Positions 63,194 to 64,000 of a stretch of DNA of 64,000 nucleotides are shown in pieces. The translations under genes were made by a program, and so were the position numbers. Position 1 is the stretch's first letter; each line of letters opens with the position of its first letter. The stretch is from NCBI RefSeq assembly GCF_028737205.1, contig NZ_JAQZAL010000022.1:62001-126000 (forward strand), in the 5' to 3' direction. Source of the DNA: Actinomycetospora lutea (GTDB lineage Bacteria; Actinomycetota; Actinomycetes; Mycobacteriales; Pseudonocardiaceae). Below the pieces are notes generated by a model. The model searched no databases, had not been told where the DNA came from, and saw only the letters and a program-made list of their open reading frames with translations.

Positions 63194-64000
63194 CGACCAC
63201 CGTGCCCACCGCCGTCGCCCCGACCGGGGACCTCGACCGGGACGCCCCGCAGCTCTCGGAGTTCCTCGGCGCGCTCGACGGCGAGCTGGGGACGCTCCCG
63301 GCGAAGCCCGACCGGAACGCCGAGCAGCAGGACCAGGCCACGGCGGTGCTCGAGCGCGGCCGGGCCGCCCGCGAGCGCTTCCTCGCCCGGCACGTCGGCG
63401 CGGTCTACGACGCCCTGACCGACGGGTGCACCCGACCGCTGCGCGCCGCGGAGCTCACCTACGCGGCCGCGGAGCTGGTGCCCGGCCTGACGCCGACCCG
63501 CGAGCGGATCGCCGCCGAGCGCCGCCACCCGCAGAAGGACAAGGAGGGCTGGGAGGTCGACCAGGGGATCTTCCTGTCCCGCGTCCTCGACGACGCCCGC
63601 ACCGGCTACCACCTGTTGCACGCCATGGCGCAGCCGCGGCGCGAGGCGCAGGAGCTGCTGGAGGAGTTCCGCCGGACCGACCGGGTGGACCTCGGCACGT
63701 GCCGGCTCGAGCGGCGCGGCGGCGTCGGCCACCTCACGATCGCGCACCAGAAGTACCTCAACGCCGAGGACGACGAGTCCACCGCCGCGATGGAGACCGC
63801 CACCGACCTCGCCCTGCTCGACGACCGGATCGAGGTCGGCGTGCTGCGGGGCGCCGAGTCCGAGCACCCGCGCTACGCGGGGCGGCGCGTCTTCGACACC
63901 GGGGTCAACCTCACGCGGCTCTACCACGGCGAGGTCTCGCTGATCGAGTTCTTCGTCGAGCGCGAGCTGGGCCTGATCACCAAGTGGTACCGCGGGCACT
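63190..64000 (+). CDS. DpgC-like cofactor-independent arylacetyl-CoA dioxygenase (partial, cut by window end)
   Basis: The first ~270 residues are present. The crotonase-fold sequence matches (3,5-dihydroxyphenyl)acetyl-CoA 1,2-dioxygenase DpgC rather than ordinary enoyl-CoA hydratases: a long helical N-terminal domain ([20 protein letters not shown]), KDKEGWEVDQGIFLSRVLDD, LLEEFRRTDRVDLGTCRLER, then KYLNAEDDESTAAMETATDL and the HPRYAGRRVFDTGVNLTRLY oxyanion region. DpgC adds O2 without metal or cofactor and releases CoA, giving an arylglyoxylate. No glycopeptide-type polyketide genes are near, so a catabolic role is inferred. The 3' end is outside the window. Confidence 0.85.
   Translation, partial: MTTTVPTAVAPTGDLDRDAPQLSEFLGALDGELGTLPAKPDRNAEQQDQATAVLERGRAARERFLARHVGAVYDALTDGCTRPLRAAELTYAAAELVPGLTPTRERIAAERRHPQKDKEGWEVDQGIFLSRVLDDARTGYHLLHAMAQPRREAQELLEEFRRTDRVDLGTCRLERRGGVGHLTIAHQKYLNAEDDESTAAMETATDLALLDDRIEVGVLRGAESEHPRYAGRRVFDTGVNLTRLYHGEVSLIEFFVERELGLITKWYRGH

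Noticed and set aside
63190-64000. DpgC-like gene as a plain enoyl-CoA hydratase
   Set aside because: The long N-terminal helical domain and the EVDQGIF, DLGTCRLER and HPRYAGRRVF segments are DpgC features not found in short crotonases.

Overview
This window is very GC-rich and densely packed, with many GTG starts and frequent 4-base ATGA/GTGA gene overlaps. It carries genes typical of Actinomycetota: cofC for coenzyme F420, an NdgR-type IclR regulator beside leuCD, DUF3040, DUF3515, and a MutT1-type NUDIX–histidine phosphatase fusion. The gene set and dispersed repeats suggest Pseudonocardiaceae, but that is inference. I saw no rRNA, tRNA, CRISPR array, insertion sequence or prophage.

From 1 to about 31 kb the content is mostly housekeeping: glcF, thiL, a stand-alone Lrp/AsnC domain, DUF3515, ddl, kynA, a MocR-type regulator divergent from a flavin oxidase, an anti-sigma-like ATPase, gpsA–plsC, cofC, a DUF6777-like protein, ppk, the NUDIX–phosphatase fusion, a galactose-oxidase-like copper enzyme, a LysR/SDR pair and leuDC/ndgR. 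This part has three repeat families and two gene scars: a deleted WYL-regulator/VOC pair and a siderophore-interacting-protein tail.

From 28.5 to 35.2 kb lies a catabolic module for 2-pyrone-4,6-dicarboxylate (PDC). It has LigI-like PDC hydrolase coupled to an MFS carrier on one strand. On the other strand are LigK-like aldolase, a PrpF/LigU-like isomerase, a DUF1932 oxidoreductase and LigJ-like hydratase. A GntR regulator sits between, with two palindromes of the form ATTGT-NN-ACAAT. No ring-cleavage dioxygenase is present.

From 35.3 to 53.5 kb lies what reads as a complete glycine-betaine-to-pyruvate route. A Rieske oxygenase with separate Rieske ferredoxin and flavin reductase would give dimethylglycine. 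Dimethylglycine oxidase would give sarcosine, heterotetrameric sarcosine oxidase (soxBDAG) glycine, glyA serine, and sdaA pyruvate. A cyclodeaminase-like protein and PurU would dispose of folate-bound one-carbon units. An MHS-type carrier, an IclR regulator and a GntR regulator complete the region. A shared CTGATA motif marks three of its promoters.

From 53.6 to 55.7 kb are small membrane proteins, two with apparent frameshifts, and a MarR–DoxX pair with an extended palindromic operator. From 55.7 kb to the window end a TetR regulator faces a tightly overlapping seven-gene operon: AMP-forming CoA ligase, metallo-hydrolase, an SDR lacking its catalytic Tyr/Lys, a three-subunit molybdenum hydroxylase, and the start of a DpgC-like cofactor-free dioxygenase. 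I know of no described pathway with this combination. It is the best candidate for an undescribed aromatic-acid degradation system.
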